Assembly: GCF_000835495.1 (NCBI RefSeq)
Contig: NW_015622543.1
Coordinates: 2,896,806 to 2,960,805 of the forward strand
DNA from: Cladophialophora immunda
Lineage: Eukaryota > Ascomycota > Eurotiomycetes > Chaetothyriales > Herpotrichiellaceae
Direction of reading: 5' to 3'
DNA: 64,000 bases
Of the stretch, positions 11,443 through 21,438 are shown piece after piece (the first letter of the stretch is position 1; the number at the start of each line of letters is the position of its first letter). The position numbers were made by a program, and so were the translations under genes. The notes beneath the pieces are model-generated. The model searched no databases and had not been told where the DNA came from. It was given only the letters and a program-made list of their open reading frames with translations.

Positions 11443-13229
11443 GTCGACATCTCACGAAAGGAACAGCAAAAAACACAGAGTGAAGGGCCCACAGGGATTG
11501 GACGCGTATCTAGTGATAGAATTAGCCATCTCGAGAGACATTGAGATGAGGTCTGGGCTGGGAAGAGAGATGGACATTTTGGATGGGGCGATTAGAAGCC
11601 AGCCACCGAGTTTGTGAGCCATCGCCACAACCATGACAGAGACATTGGGAATAACCAGGGATAACAAGGTGATACATACCAGATGCGGCGGAGCTGGAGT
11701 CGATGCGCTCAAGAGCAAGTATGGGGGTCTGGTTGGTATGGGATCATTGTGGACTGGACTTTGTCGGACTCAAGGCGCAGTTTCGCGTCGGGGGCGCCAA
11801 CGGCAGAATCGGGTTTAGCGTCTTTGTCAAAAGTTGGTCTGACAAGTCCAGCCGACATCTCGCTAAATCTTACCTTGCGTCCCGCGGCCTCCATCTTGGT
11901 CCATGATCTCACCCCGTCGAATACCACTTCAGAACTGGCTCAGCTCTGCGCAAGAGTTCTAGCAGTCTCCAATGTTTACAGGAAAATATGGGCGTGATCT
12001 TCTGGGAACTCCCAACCGCCCTGAGGCCTGTCTCACGAATGATCTGTACACTCACCACTCTGTTTCGGTACGACCGTCAATACCGAGCTCAAAGCAAGCG
12101 GTTTACAGGCCAAAACGCATAGTAAGTCAGCATTGAGTAAACGGTGCTATCGTGACAAGTTATGCAACATGCTTTTTGATGAAACAGATTTCTAGTGGCC
12201 GGGTTCCATGGCAGGCAAGCTAAGGACGAGCGTGCCTCCTTATGTGACACTGCATGAGGATTCCCGAAAAGGCTGCCGGTCAATCACGGTAAGGCATGCA
12301 CCAATTCCATCAAAGACACCAGCTGTGCTGGAAGAGGAAGATAGATTCGTGTTAGCACCTGAAGTCACTCGTATGAGGCTCAGGTTGATGGCAGGTTGGT
12401 CTCCAGTGAAGATTCCCACGTGGCTCATGAGATGAAGGACAGCAGAACCCCGACTGGCCTGCATTCTATTCCCTATCATGGTATCCACAGGCACACGTGT
12501 GTACACAAGCCAGAGATACTTGCAGGCCGGGGGGCTTGTTGACATGATGGTCAGTGGATGAGCTGGCACTCTGTTCGCTGCTTACCCTGTGGTGCATGTC
12601 AAACACGCATGGGGAGGACTCGTTAGTCCATCCCAGAATGCCACACGTTATTCTGCGCTCGCCGCCTTCTCCCTCGACCACTTACTTCGCTTGAGGTCCT
12701 CATGTGGCTGCCCTCGGCGACTACAGGTTTCCTCTGCATTCATATAATTCTTCTACAAATGACGTCATTTGAAACAACAACGGCCCATCGCGCTCCCGTT
12801 GGTTCTGATGCTTGTTCGCTGGCATCTCTGTGTTTCCAAAGGTTCAGCTGTGTTTGTTGTTGACGATCCCCCTTTTTGCGCTGACCGTTCTGTCACGTCC
12901 TCAAACGTGGCCATGTCAGAGAAAAGCTAATTCCCGTTCATGTTGTGATACGCGCGAGGTCTTAGCACAACGGAGGCACCTGTCACCCCAAAGCGTCTTT
13001 GTCCCGCAAACTATATTTATTAGCTGTTGTAACTCGATCCTAATAGATCCCTCGACCTCGCTTCATAGCACTTTTCGTCGCCCCAGAACGAATAGTCATA
13101 GGGCTTGCGGGAAAAGAATAGATTGAAGCAGGAGTGTCTTTCCTAAGTCTACGTCCTGTAGGCATCTCTTCGTCTCCTGGAGTTTCATCTGCTTCATATT
13201 CCCCGGCGAATTTGCCCAAATACTTCAAA
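11443..13229. other. Divergent intergenic region (Snf5 / EEP gene)
   Basis: A 1.8-kb promoter region between divergently transcribed genes. It holds a 16-bp perfect CRE-type palindrome (listed separately). No coding frame beyond about 110 codons and no RNA gene was recognised. Confidence 0.6.
12756..12771. promoter_or_regulatory. CRE-type palindrome (TGACGTCA core)
   Basis: CAAATGACGTCATTTG is a perfect 16-bp palindrome centred on TGACGTCA, the consensus site for ATF/CREB-type bZIP factors such as fungal AtfA. It lies 458 bp upstream of the EEP-protein ATG at 13230. The palindrome is read directly; regulation is inferred. Confidence 0.55.
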
Positions 13230-14363
13230 ATGGGCGATGCATCTTGCCCACCAGAACTCATGCCAGGGGAGGTAGCAACGCAGGAGGTGTCGTTATCTAG
13301 TGTGCTCCCGGTCAGGATCTTGACTCACAACATTCGCTTTGCGACCGACACACCCGACGAGAGCGAGAAGCTCTGGCCAGACCGCTTCCCTTACCTCTCG
13401 AGCCACTTCAAGTACCACACGCGCCCACACTTCGCTCCCCAGTCAACGCTGGTGTGCATGCAAGAGGTGCTCCACGAGCAGCTGTTGGACCTGCACAGTC
13501 GGACGTTCAACACCAATACCTCGTCGTCGTCGTCGTCACAAGCTTGCGGTGATGACAACGACTGGACCTACGTCGGGGTGGGCCGCAACGACGGCCAAAC
13601 CAAAGGAGAGTACAGCCCCATCTTCTTCCGCAAGTCCGCGTGGAAATGCATCCATTTCGAAACAGTCTGGTTGAACGAGACCGGCGAAGTGGGCAAGAAG
13701 GGCTGGGACGCAGACAGTGTCCGCATCTTGACGTGCGCCGTGCTGGAGTCGGTGCTGGTCAACGACACTGCAGATGACCACCTGCCCTCGACTTCGACCA
13801 CGTCGATAACGGCCTTGGGCGAACAAGCCAACCGGCTCATTCTGGCCATGAACACCCACCTCGACAACGAGGGCCAGATATCCCGCCGCGAATCCGCCAA
13901 ACTCATCCGCCGGGTCGCCTCCCGCCTTCGATCGCAGTACAGTCCGACATTCACCTTCTTGACGGGGGATCTGAACAGCCACCCGGACGGAGACGCCTAC
14001 CAGATCCTCAACGCCCCCGGGTCCGGGTTCGTGGACACCCGCCGCCTCGTCGGGTCGGACAACAACAAGGACGGCAAAATGTACGCGTACGGGAACGAAC
14101 TCACGTTCACAGGGTTCCCTCCCAATCCCGCCGCCGAGGGCAGGGAACGGATCGACTTTGTCCATCTGGGAATTCCAGTCGAGGCAAGCCAAGACGAGGG
14201 AGAAGACGCTGGAGAGCAGGCGGCGAGATCGGGACAGGGACAATCTTATGACCAAGTCGGGGAAATGGTGCAAGGCTACGGCGTCCTGCCGAATCGCTTC
14301 GACGACAAGGTGTGGATGAGCGATCACCGCGGCGTGGTCGTGGATTTGCTTGTGAGGTTTTGA
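13230..14363 (+). CDS. Endonuclease/exonuclease/phosphatase (EEP) family protein
   Basis: Single exon, 377 residues. The open frame extends upstream to 13134, but that extension begins with GTG; the first ATG is 13230 (MGDASCPP). The EEP fold motifs are in order: VRILTHNIRFAT (N-terminal strand with Asn), CMQEV (metal-binding Glu), MNTHLDNEGQISR (strand with His and Asp), FLTGDLNSH (GDLN motif), RIDFV (IDxV) and WMSDHRGVVVDL (catalytic SDH). All expected metal and catalytic residues are present, so the enzyme should be active as a phosphodiesterase or phosphatase. The substrate is unknown. Fungal members of this group are usually annotated only as EEP-domain proteins. The gene is very GC-rich compared with its flanks. 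Confidence 0.85.
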   Translation: MGDASCPPELMPGEVATQEVSLSSVLPVRILTHNIRFATDTPDESEKLWPDRFPYLSSHFKYHTRPHFAPQSTLVCMQEVLHEQLLDLHSRTFNTNTSSSSSSQACGDDNDWTYVGVGRNDGQTKGEYSPIFFRKSAWKCIHFETVWLNETGEVGKKGWDADSVRILTCAVLESVLVNDTADDHLPSTSTTSITALGEQANRLILAMNTHLDNEGQISRRESAKLIRRVASRLRSQYSPTFTFLTGDLNSHPDGDAYQILNAPGSGFVDTRRLVGSDNNKDGKMYAYGNELTFTGFPPNPAAEGRERIDFVHLGIPVEASQDEGEDAGEQAARSGQGQSYDQVGEMVQGYGVLPNRFDDKVWMSDHRGVVVDLLVRF

Positions 14364-15026
14364 CAATACTTACTTAGCATGGGCGAAGGAAGAAAAGGTG
14401 ATACGGCAATCTATGCAGGAAGATATCAACCAGGATTGGTCATTTGTTTTGGGGGGGGGGGGGGATGCAAAATAGGACATTCTCGAGACTGGCATTCGTC
14501 TTGGAGAGTTATGCGTCAAGTCTTTTGGATCTTAGATGAGGCAAAGGACGAAATAGATGCCCTAGATACAGGCTATCTCGTCTCATATCTTCTCACTTCC
14601 TCCTTTCCGAGTTGGAAGGCCAAGAATACATTGAATTGAATAAGGTGATGAGATGCTATCGTGCTGCCTCGTCTTCACCTTTTCGCCCGTCTATTTTGTA
14701 CAGATCTCCCCTTTTCAATATACACTTGCGAATACTACATGGAGACTGTCGGATGCCTGCTCTCTTCCCGCTCGTCCCTTATAGCCAGGGGCCTAGCCTT
14801 GGAAAAATTCGCCTTTCGCGCGTAGCGTTTTTCTCCCTTCTCCTGCTACGCGCTCTCTGGATGCTCCCTTGCAATACGAGACAGTGCTCCGGCCCTCTTT
14901 GTTCCATTGCAGTTTGGATAGAGTAGGTCTTCGAGACGCGGGATTGTTGTTTCTGCCTCCGGTTTCCCTTGATTTTATGGTCTTTGCGCTTTCCCAAGGG
15001 CCTGTATTGAGTAGGTCCGTTGTATC
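14364..15026. other. Convergent 3' intergenic region with a G14 run
   Basis: 3' flanks of the EEP gene (plus) and mL46 gene (minus). It holds a run of 14 G at 14451-14464. No gene is supported. Confidence 0.6.
14451..14464. repeat. Homopolymer G14
   Basis: Fourteen consecutive G lie about 90 bp after the EEP stop codon. They may form a G-quadruplex and are also a place where assembly length can be wrong. Confidence 0.85.
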
Positions 15027-16532
15027 TCACTGTGTCACAAGCATGTTCTTCACCTTGACCCAGTAGTCCGGATGCACATGCTTCTCCACCTCATCTTTAC
15101 TCAACCATTTGAAGTCTTCGATTTCATCCAACCCCATATCCACGACAACACCCTTTTTGTCCTTAGTCTCACCGTTGACAACGCCTGCAGCTTTTGTATC
15201 CGTCAACGTTTTTGATCCTTTCTCACTGGGATTGGCATGGATAGTAGAGTAGGAGACGTCTGCTTGGCCTGCCATTATCCGCGCTTTCATGAAGAAGGTC
15301 TTTTCGCCGTCGACTAAGCCCTGTGTTGCGGCAAGGTCTTGTTTTAGGGGTGTCGAGTCGCTGGCTTTCTCAACCTGTGTCGTCGCTGACAACGGTGTTG
15401 AAGAGGTCGGATGTTCTATAGATTCTGAAGTTGCAGAGGCTGAGGATCCAGGGACATACAAAGGGGGCGTAGATGGGCGCGGGCGCGGTGAAGAGAAGCG
15501 CGCCACGTAGTGGCCAACTGGGTGGTTGCCGACGAAAAAGGTGTTCATGTTCGGGCCTAGTGAGCTGAAGAGGATGCGTTGCGCGGCCTGCATTTGTCAA
15601 AGATCTCGGTTAGCTCTTTACCTTCACCCATGCGCACGAAGAACCGGAGGCTAGTCGAACACAACTCCAAGCAATAGCAAAATTCGTGTTCGCTCACCTC
15701 TTTCAACCCTTCAAACCCAACAACCGGACCAGAGGGAAACCTCCACAACCATTTCTCACTGTCGCTGTCCACGTCCTTCTCCTTTGCCTGTCCGCCCTTG
15801 TTCTTCAGTTTTACCAACAAATACAACGTCCTCTGCAGCCTCCTCTCCAAGCTCCTCTGGTTGTTCTTCTCGTCTGCCTCCGTGAACCTCCTCAACCCCG
15901 CAAACCTAGAATCCCCTTGGCCAGTGAATTCGTCAGCTCTGCCCTCCTCAGTGATAAGTTGCTCTAGTATTTTCTCTGGTTTCCCGGTCTCGTCACCCAC
16001 GAGTACTTCGTCATTCCACGCCTCCGGACTGTACGCGTTGTACTTCCCGATGTCGCGTGTTGCGGCGCCGCCTCGCTCACGGCGATGTTTGCGCCAATTT
16101 TCAAATGCAGGTGTATTGCGGCGGTAGTAGAAGTACTGCGTAAAAGGTAACACAAGACGCTCGTTGAGGCGGCGCTGATACAGATGAAAAGCTGTCTCAA
16201 AGGGATGAGGGTCTGGTGTGATCAGGGGCGGGCGGGAAAGGACGATCCCGGCTTTGATTGTGTAAAGTGGTTGGGGCGACAGGGACGCCTCAGGTCCCGA
16301 CGGCGATAGTTGAGTGATAGGCGGGGGTATCTGGGATTCAAGGCTTGCTTTGGCCGTTGCGGCAGAGGCGTAATTCCGTTTGGATAGAGTCTGGAGACAT
16401 GAAGAGCACACGTGGTGGAGTGAGGGCGATGCTTCAGCGAGGTGTCAGCTTTGCCATTAGTGACTGTCTGAGTGTGAAGAACATACCGAAAGCATCTGCG
16501 ACGCTCTTTGCGCCTCTCGATCGAGGAGACAT
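15027..16532 (-). CDS. Mitochondrial ribosomal protein mL46 (MRPL46/Mrpl17)
   Basis: Three exons: 16532-16487, 16431-15698 and 15587-15027, giving 446 residues. Exon 1 encodes only MSPRSRGAKSVADAF plus one base. The 55-nt first intron ends at GAAG, the only acceptor that keeps phase and restores VCSSCLQTLSKRNYASA, a mitochondrial-targeting-like N-terminus. Family segments: YTIKAGIVLSRPPLITP, the YQRRLNERLVLPFTQYFYY block, and a C-terminal Nudix-like half (KLKNKGGQAKEKD, LFSSLGPNMNTFFVGNHPVG, and DEIEDFKWLSKDEVEKHV). It is a structural protein of the large mitoribosomal subunit and not expected to hydrolyse nucleotides. A Ser/Thr/Pro-rich insert (about residues 285-345) makes it longer than yeast Mrpl17. 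Confidence 0.88.
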
Positions 16533-17262
16533 TTTCTAGATCGCTCCCACTTACCACATGTGCTGGTTATGGGAAGCTCAATCGTCCAATTCATCCAGTC
16601 GTTGAAAAAGTTCGGGGGAGCAAATAGAGGATCGAGAAACAATGCGGAACCGAGAAGGGCAGGTTTTCCGGACTGCCCGTATAATTTTCTCTCCAACCAC
16701 TCTTATGAGCTTGCTTCCTTCATCCCTGCCTTTGTATACTTACCAAAGTAGGTACGCTTTGATGTACTGGGTAAGCCGGTGTTATGTGTGTCGATGTTGA
16801 GAATGCAGGTGGTGGCCAAGCCTTGTTTTCTTCCCTCCTTCACCTCAGCTTGCCCGGATCGAGGGCCGTGTGTATACAGAGTACAGTTAAACCAATTCAT
16901 GGACTCCGGCCACTTTTCGCTGGAGTCAAAAGTAAACCGATGGCACTCAATCCTTATCATGAACTGCTTTGTCTCTATGGCTTCTTCATCATCATACGGT
17001 GCCCAGAATAAATCATTCTCCAGGGGAGTCTTTTTTCGCTAGCAGGACCGATCTATCATCGTGCAGGTACTGTTAGATAGTCACTCCCTACAATCAAGTA
17101 TCTCAACATTGTGACGGCTCTCTCATGATGCCTGAGAGAATACTGCCATGGGAATGCGACCTACTGTATCTACTTTTCAAGGGCTACCGACAACAGAAGA
17201 CTCAGTCGATCTTGCTTTTTCACAATTTTGTCCACTTTCGATTTTGCGTTGCACGTCAATCA
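16533..17262. other. Intergenic region, mL46 promoter side
   Basis: About 730 bp between the mL46 start and the SDR stop, both on the minus strand. No gene, RNA or notable repeat was seen. Confidence 0.55.
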
Positions 17263-18246
17263 CTATATGGGCACCATCAACGGAGACATGACACTGGCTC
17301 CTCCATCCACAACCATGTTCGCCCCTGTGATGTAGCTGCTAAAACCCGAGGCCAAGAAGCCTGCAACCCTTCCAACCTCTGCTGGTGTTCCGGCCCTTTC
17401 GAGTCCAATATTGCTTTTCTGCGCCGTCGGGCTCTGGAGGGCTGCAGGAGGTAATTGAGTGTTATATCCCATCAAAGTACTTTTTGTGCCGAACTCGTTG
17501 AGGCTCACCCCCACATCGATCTGACCAGGAGAGATGGCGTTGATGCGCACGCCTGTACCCTTCAGGACTGCGACACCCGAGCGGACGACGCCAAGTGCAG
17601 CATGGCAGCTCATTGTGAAGCACGGACCCCAACATCCGCCGTACGTGCTCGCCGTGGATGTCACCACAATGATACTTCCATACCGCTGATCTTTGGGCGC
17701 GGCGTTGAGATAGTTCCCTTTTGATGTGGTCTTCTGCATCGCATGGGGCGCGTATTTCAAGGCGAAGAACGGCGCGAGACTGTTGGCCTCGAAGCATTTC
17801 TGCAGATCTTGCGGGGTCGTCTGGTCTATTGAAGGCGGGCCCAGAAGCCCAGAGGAACAGACCCAGACGTCAAGGCGGCCCCAAGCGTTTAGAGCTTCGT
17901 CAATGAGGACCAGCGTGTCTTGTTCGGAGGAGATGGAGTAAGGGTAGGAGATGACCTGAGTGTTTGGGTAGAGCTTCGAAAGGTCCGATTGAAGACTCGA
18001 AGGTTGGTCAAATGCGGTGCATGCGTATATACAGGCTGCTCCATGTGCTAGTATTGTGGCCATGTTAGTCTTGGGGGAGCTGATTTTGGTTGGAGAGGAT
18101 TGAATACCGGCCAGTTCTGTCACGATGGCAGCTCCAACTGGCATGTTGGCGCCAGTGACTACGCAGACGAAGCCATACAGTTTCCCATCTGTTCGGTATG
18201 GTGAGAAATGATCTGATTCTTCCTGTAGAGTCATTGGATCAGGCAT
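17263..18246 (-). CDS. SDR-fold protein with degenerate catalytic site
   Basis: Two exons: 18246-18108 and 18047-17263, giving 307 residues. The 60-nt intron is a multiple of three without a stop (donor GTATTC, branch GACTAAC, acceptor CTAG). Removing it restores VTELAAHGAACIY at the first beta-alpha-beta turn. The start is the ATG of MPDPMTL; an in-frame ATG at 18384 would add 46 non-family residues. The overall plan is classical SDR: a cofactor strand (VCVVTGANMPVG), GRLDVWV, IIVVTSTAS with the catalytic Ser, INAISPGQIDV and a C-terminal FLASGFSSYITGANMVVDGG. However, the glycine motif reads TGxxxPVG, NNAG is replaced by CSSG (residues 110-113), and YxxxK is replaced by FxxxC (F190, C194). 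It is therefore probably not a normal NAD(P)H oxidoreductase. Residues S178/S180 are intact. The function is unknown. Confidence 0.85.
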   Translation of the reverse strand: MPDPMTLQEESDHFSPYRTDGKLYGFVCVVTGANMPVGAAIVTELAGIQSSPTKISSPKTNMATILAHGAACIYACTAFDQPSSLQSDLSKLYPNTQVISYPYSISSEQDTLVLIDEALNAWGRLDVWVCSSGLLGPPSIDQTTPQDLQKCFEANSLAPFFALKYAPHAMQKTTSKGNYLNAAPKDQRYGSIIVVTSTASTYGGCWGPCFTMSCHAALGVVRSGVAVLKGTGVRINAISPGQIDVGVSLNEFGTKSTLMGYNTQLPPAALQSPTAQKSNIGLERAGTPAEVGRVAGFLASGFSSYITGANMVVDGGASVMSPLMVPI

Positions 18247-19068
18247 GTTTGAAGGACTATAGCTCTGAGAACGGCTTAGACAAGGGGAGATAAGAGAAGT
18301 CAGAATATTTGACAAGCAAGGCACAGTCTCAAGCCTGAATGATGTGCCTCGCTGAGCCTGATCAAAGAAGGTGAAAGGAAGCAACGATTAGAGTCATCCG
18401 TTTGAAGCCCCATTTGAGGCTTGGATGCATCGAGGCGGCTTGCGATGAGCAGCAAGCCACGACGCAGCTGGGGTCTCGAGCCGGCTCGTTCACTATCTGC
18501 CCAATCATGACAGCAATGATTTGGTTGCAGGTTTACAAGCATGTTTTGAGTGATGTCAATCTGCTTCTCCGCGCAGAAACAAGATCCAGGTTGAGGAACA
18601 AATCCTTTAGCGCGAATGATAAGGCTTCGTTATCAGCTCGGCGCTATTGGCTCCTTTTTGACGTCGGCACCCCCTTTGCGGATCGTGTTGAAAATATCTA
18701 TGGCCCTGACGCACTGTGTGCTACAGGCTTCAACGTTATGTTGCTTTTCCGTACCTTGTACAGTCGAGCTATGTTCTCACAACATCTTCGGCTGATTTCG
18801 TATGGTCTCCAAATTGCTCGTGATCAACAGCCAACGTCCGGAATAACTCTGGTACAGCATTATGTACTGATCTTCCTCTCTGCTTTCTGGGTACAGGTTC
18901 ACCCTCCTTGCTCTCCACAAAGAATAATGACCACAGCTCCCCACCGCGTCTCGATTCTTCAGACCCTCGGTATTTCCCCCTCTTCCTGCAGGTCAAACAA
19001 CGTCATTGACGACGTCGACATTACCTCTTGCTGTCACTGTACCTGGGTACATGTTCCCACATCTGCGC
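18247..19068. other. Intergenic region with a long orphan open frame
   Basis: Between the SDR start and the Set9 stop (both minus). The plus strand is open from 18402 to 19106, with the first ATG at 18507 (200 codons), and the frame overlaps the last bases of Set9 antisense. No domain is recognised, and it is not annotated as a gene here. Confidence 0.5.
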
Positions 19069-21438
19069 CTAGAATCTGTCTGTGTAGACACCCACAGGCC
19101 TCGTGACAAAGCGATTGCTTCTCCTCCTCAACTCATCAGGAGTGGCACTCCCACTCTCGCTTGCGTCCCTCGTAGCACTTTCCGTTCCCATTCCGTGGTT
19201 GAGGACCCCAGAGCTGGAACCTGCGCGCATCCTCGCCTCCAAGATGGCTAAGGCATGGTCCCCAGCCGCTCGAGCAACTTCTGCTTCTTTCAGTAGACCC
19301 TTTCGAGTCAACTCTCTCTCCTCCTCGGGCAATACGAAGCGGTGGATCGTGCGATGGTCCATAACCCGTTCTTCTGGGTCTCCTCCACCTTCCACCCACG
19401 TCCCCTTCCCACATCTCCCCTTCCGTCTGTACGCACTGTACTCGATTGCCTGAGCGTTGTTTTTCTTACCACGACCATTGCCCTGAGACTTGCGCTCAAG
19501 CAATTTGCGCGGATCTGGGTCTGTTTTTGGCCAGGGATATCCATAGAGCATACTATGGCGCTCGCATCGCGGGCACTCCCGCCTCGTCTGGTATCCGTTG
19601 GGTTGAATGAAGAAACCGAGACATTTATCGTTGTGGCATTGCACCCACCGATCATGTGGTTGGGCAAGCAACTTTCTCGTGAGAATGTAGTCGCCAGCAA
19701 TGCGGATGGTGCCAGTCACTGGGTGGACCGTCAATTTGGCCACGGTGGTTGTGGCATTGATCGGTTCTATGGATGGTAACACACTATTTTCCGTGGCTGC
19801 AGCTCTGGACGAGTCGACAGGACGGACCTCTTTACTGACTGTTGTGGTGGACAGAGTCGAGATAGCGTGAGGCACGGTCGATGTAGTATGGTGCTCTTGC
19901 GGTTTGTGAACGTTGTTACTGGTTTGTGCAGAGTTTCGCCTAGACGGAATAACGATAATTGTATCCTCATCTTCCTCCATCTTCGTTGTCTCGACCGTTT
20001 CGACCTTGATTGTGACAACTGCGTCGATGTTATGAGGAGCCTCATTTGGCCGGCTCATTGGGCCCGCCTCGAGTGTAGAACCATGGCTGGAAGGAGAAGT
20101 CGGTGCTGGGGACAACAAAGCACGCGATGATATCTTGCCTATAAGTTTGGCAACCTTCCTGCTTTCACTGTAATCCGCTTGTGCCTTTGATAAGCCAAGC
20201 GACGTCCGGGACTCAAGTGCATGATCCATACTATCTTCCGGAGCCGAAGACTCTGGGTCCAACTGAACGGATGACTTTCCGGACTCGCGTTTTTCTGACT
20301 GGGAAGGACTATGAGGTGGCGAGAGTGTCGCTGCTACCTCGGAAACCACAGCTCGCAGATTTTCGATCGGTTCGGACTTTCGCTCTATTGGAAGTAGTGG
20401 CAATTCCGCATCTGGACTGTCCGATGGCGTCCAAGAATGTTGCAATTTGGACGGCGACTGGACGACTTTGGCATGCTTCGATGGGGGAGGTACGGAAGAA
20501 GAGTATGAAGGATTTGAGTTTCTTTTCCGTTTTAGGCCTCGAGGTTGGACAGCTGTTTGTGGTTCATTAAGTGGAGTGCAGGCGCGACTAGGAGTGTCAA
20601 GGATGCCAGCCTTGGATGTCCAGCCATTCCGCTCGAGTTGTTCACACGTATGGCACAAGCAGTCGATATTGCCATCTCCAAAGTAGTCATCGCCATATGA
20701 AACAGTGATCTCGTCGCCCACCTCAATATTCTTCATGGCAACGACTTCCATGCCATTTTCTCCACGCGTCACAAGACGCCCATTTGCATCGCAGTCATGG
20801 TTGGCGAAGCGAGCGGGACCCAAAAAGATGGAAGAATTTTTCTTGCGACTGGAAACGACGATGCTAAAGTTGCGATTCGTCAAGTCCAAGTCAGCCGACT
20901 CCTCGGTGGTCAGAGGGACTAGTGTGCCGGTAAGATATTTGATCGTGTCTCCCTGTCTGATGCGTCTCCTGGCTGTGACGGCCGCCTCGTAGGTGGTGAT
21001 AGTGTAGCGATTAGTTGTAGACACCTCCCAAGCACAATCGGTTTGGTACATATCAATGTACTTTCTCAAGTGGTTCAAGAAATGTTCCTGTTCACCTTTG
21101 GTGCGTAAACTCTTTTTGTATCTCTTCAATCCTGGAAGCGCGAGAAGAGCCTTCTCTGCGCCCTTCACATCTTTGTCGACAATAACCTTGTGCAATAAGA
21201 TCCGAGGGACTTCGTCTTCCTTGATGCCGCGGATTGGGATGTGTTTAGTGCGGTTCTTTCTGATTCTTGACTTGTAATAAGCCTGCTGCGTGTCAGCACG
21301 ACAGATCTCCTCATGATATCCAGTATCACTGACATTATCTATCATGACGTCTGAGCACACGTCGTCATGGGCGGCCAGCTCAGCAAGGGAAAGCCGTTGA
21401 GTCTTTTCGGGCTCTGCGGCGCCCTTCCCCCGAGCCAT
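19069..21438 (-). CDS. set9: Histone H4-K20 methyltransferase Set9 (SUV4-20 type)
   Basis: Two exons: 21438-21334 and 21282-19069, giving 772 residues. The 51-nt intron (GTCAGT donor, GTGCTGAC branch, CAG acceptor) is in frame and stop-free. Its removal joins VMIDN to AYYKSRIRKNR, matching the Set9 layout. The SET domain lies at about 120-240: WEVSTTNRYTITTYEAAVTA, then FLGPARFANHDCDANGR (NHDC cofactor/knot motif), then GDEITVSYGDDYFG, followed by post-SET cysteines (CLCHTC). A second Cys4 element occurs near the C-terminus (CHNDKC, then CPRCERHSMLYGYPWP). Set9 mono-, di- and trimethylates H4K20, linked to Crb2/53BP1-type checkpoint signalling. The central region is Ser/Pro-rich and low complexity. 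Confidence 0.92.
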   Translation of the reverse strand: MARGKGAAEPEKTQRLSLAELAAHDDVCSDVMIDNVSDTGYHEEICRADTQQAYYKSRIRKNRTKHIPIRGIKEDEVPRILLHKVIVDKDVKGAEKALLALPGLKRYKKSLRTKGEQEHFLNHLRKYIDMYQTDCAWEVSTTNRYTITTYEAAVTARRRIRQGDTIKYLTGTLVPLTTEESADLDLTNRNFSIVVSSRKKNSSIFLGPARFANHDCDANGRLVTRGENGMEVVAMKNIEVGDEITVSYGDDYFGDGNIDCLCHTCEQLERNGWTSKAGILDTPSRACTPLNEPQTAVQPRGLKRKRNSNPSYSSSVPPPSKHAKVVQSPSKLQHSWTPSDSPDAELPLLPIERKSEPIENLRAVVSEVAATLSPPHSPSQSEKRESGKSSVQLDPESSAPEDSMDHALESRTSLGLSKAQADYSESRKVAKLIGKISSRALLSPAPTSPSSHGSTLEAGPMSRPNEAPHNIDAVVTIKVETVETTKMEEDEDTIIVIPSRRNSAQTSNNVHKPQEHHTTSTVPHAISTLSTTTVSKEVRPVDSSRAAATENSVLPSIEPINATTTVAKLTVHPVTGTIRIAGDYILTRKLLAQPHDRWVQCHNDKCLGFFIQPNGYQTRRECPRCERHSMLYGYPWPKTDPDPRKLLERKSQGNGRGKKNNAQAIEYSAYRRKGRCGKGTWVEGGGDPEERVMDHRTIHRFVLPEEERELTRKGLLKEAEVARAAGDHALAILEARMRAGSSSGVLNHGMGTESATRDASESGSATPDELRRRSNRFVTRPVGVYTDRF

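Noticed and set aside
13536..14366. 276-codon open frame antisense to the EEP gene
   Set aside because: The EEP gene is very GC-rich with G/C third positions, which removes stops on the opposite strand. The antisense translation is Val/Arg/His-rich with no domain, while the sense frame has a complete set of EEP motifs.
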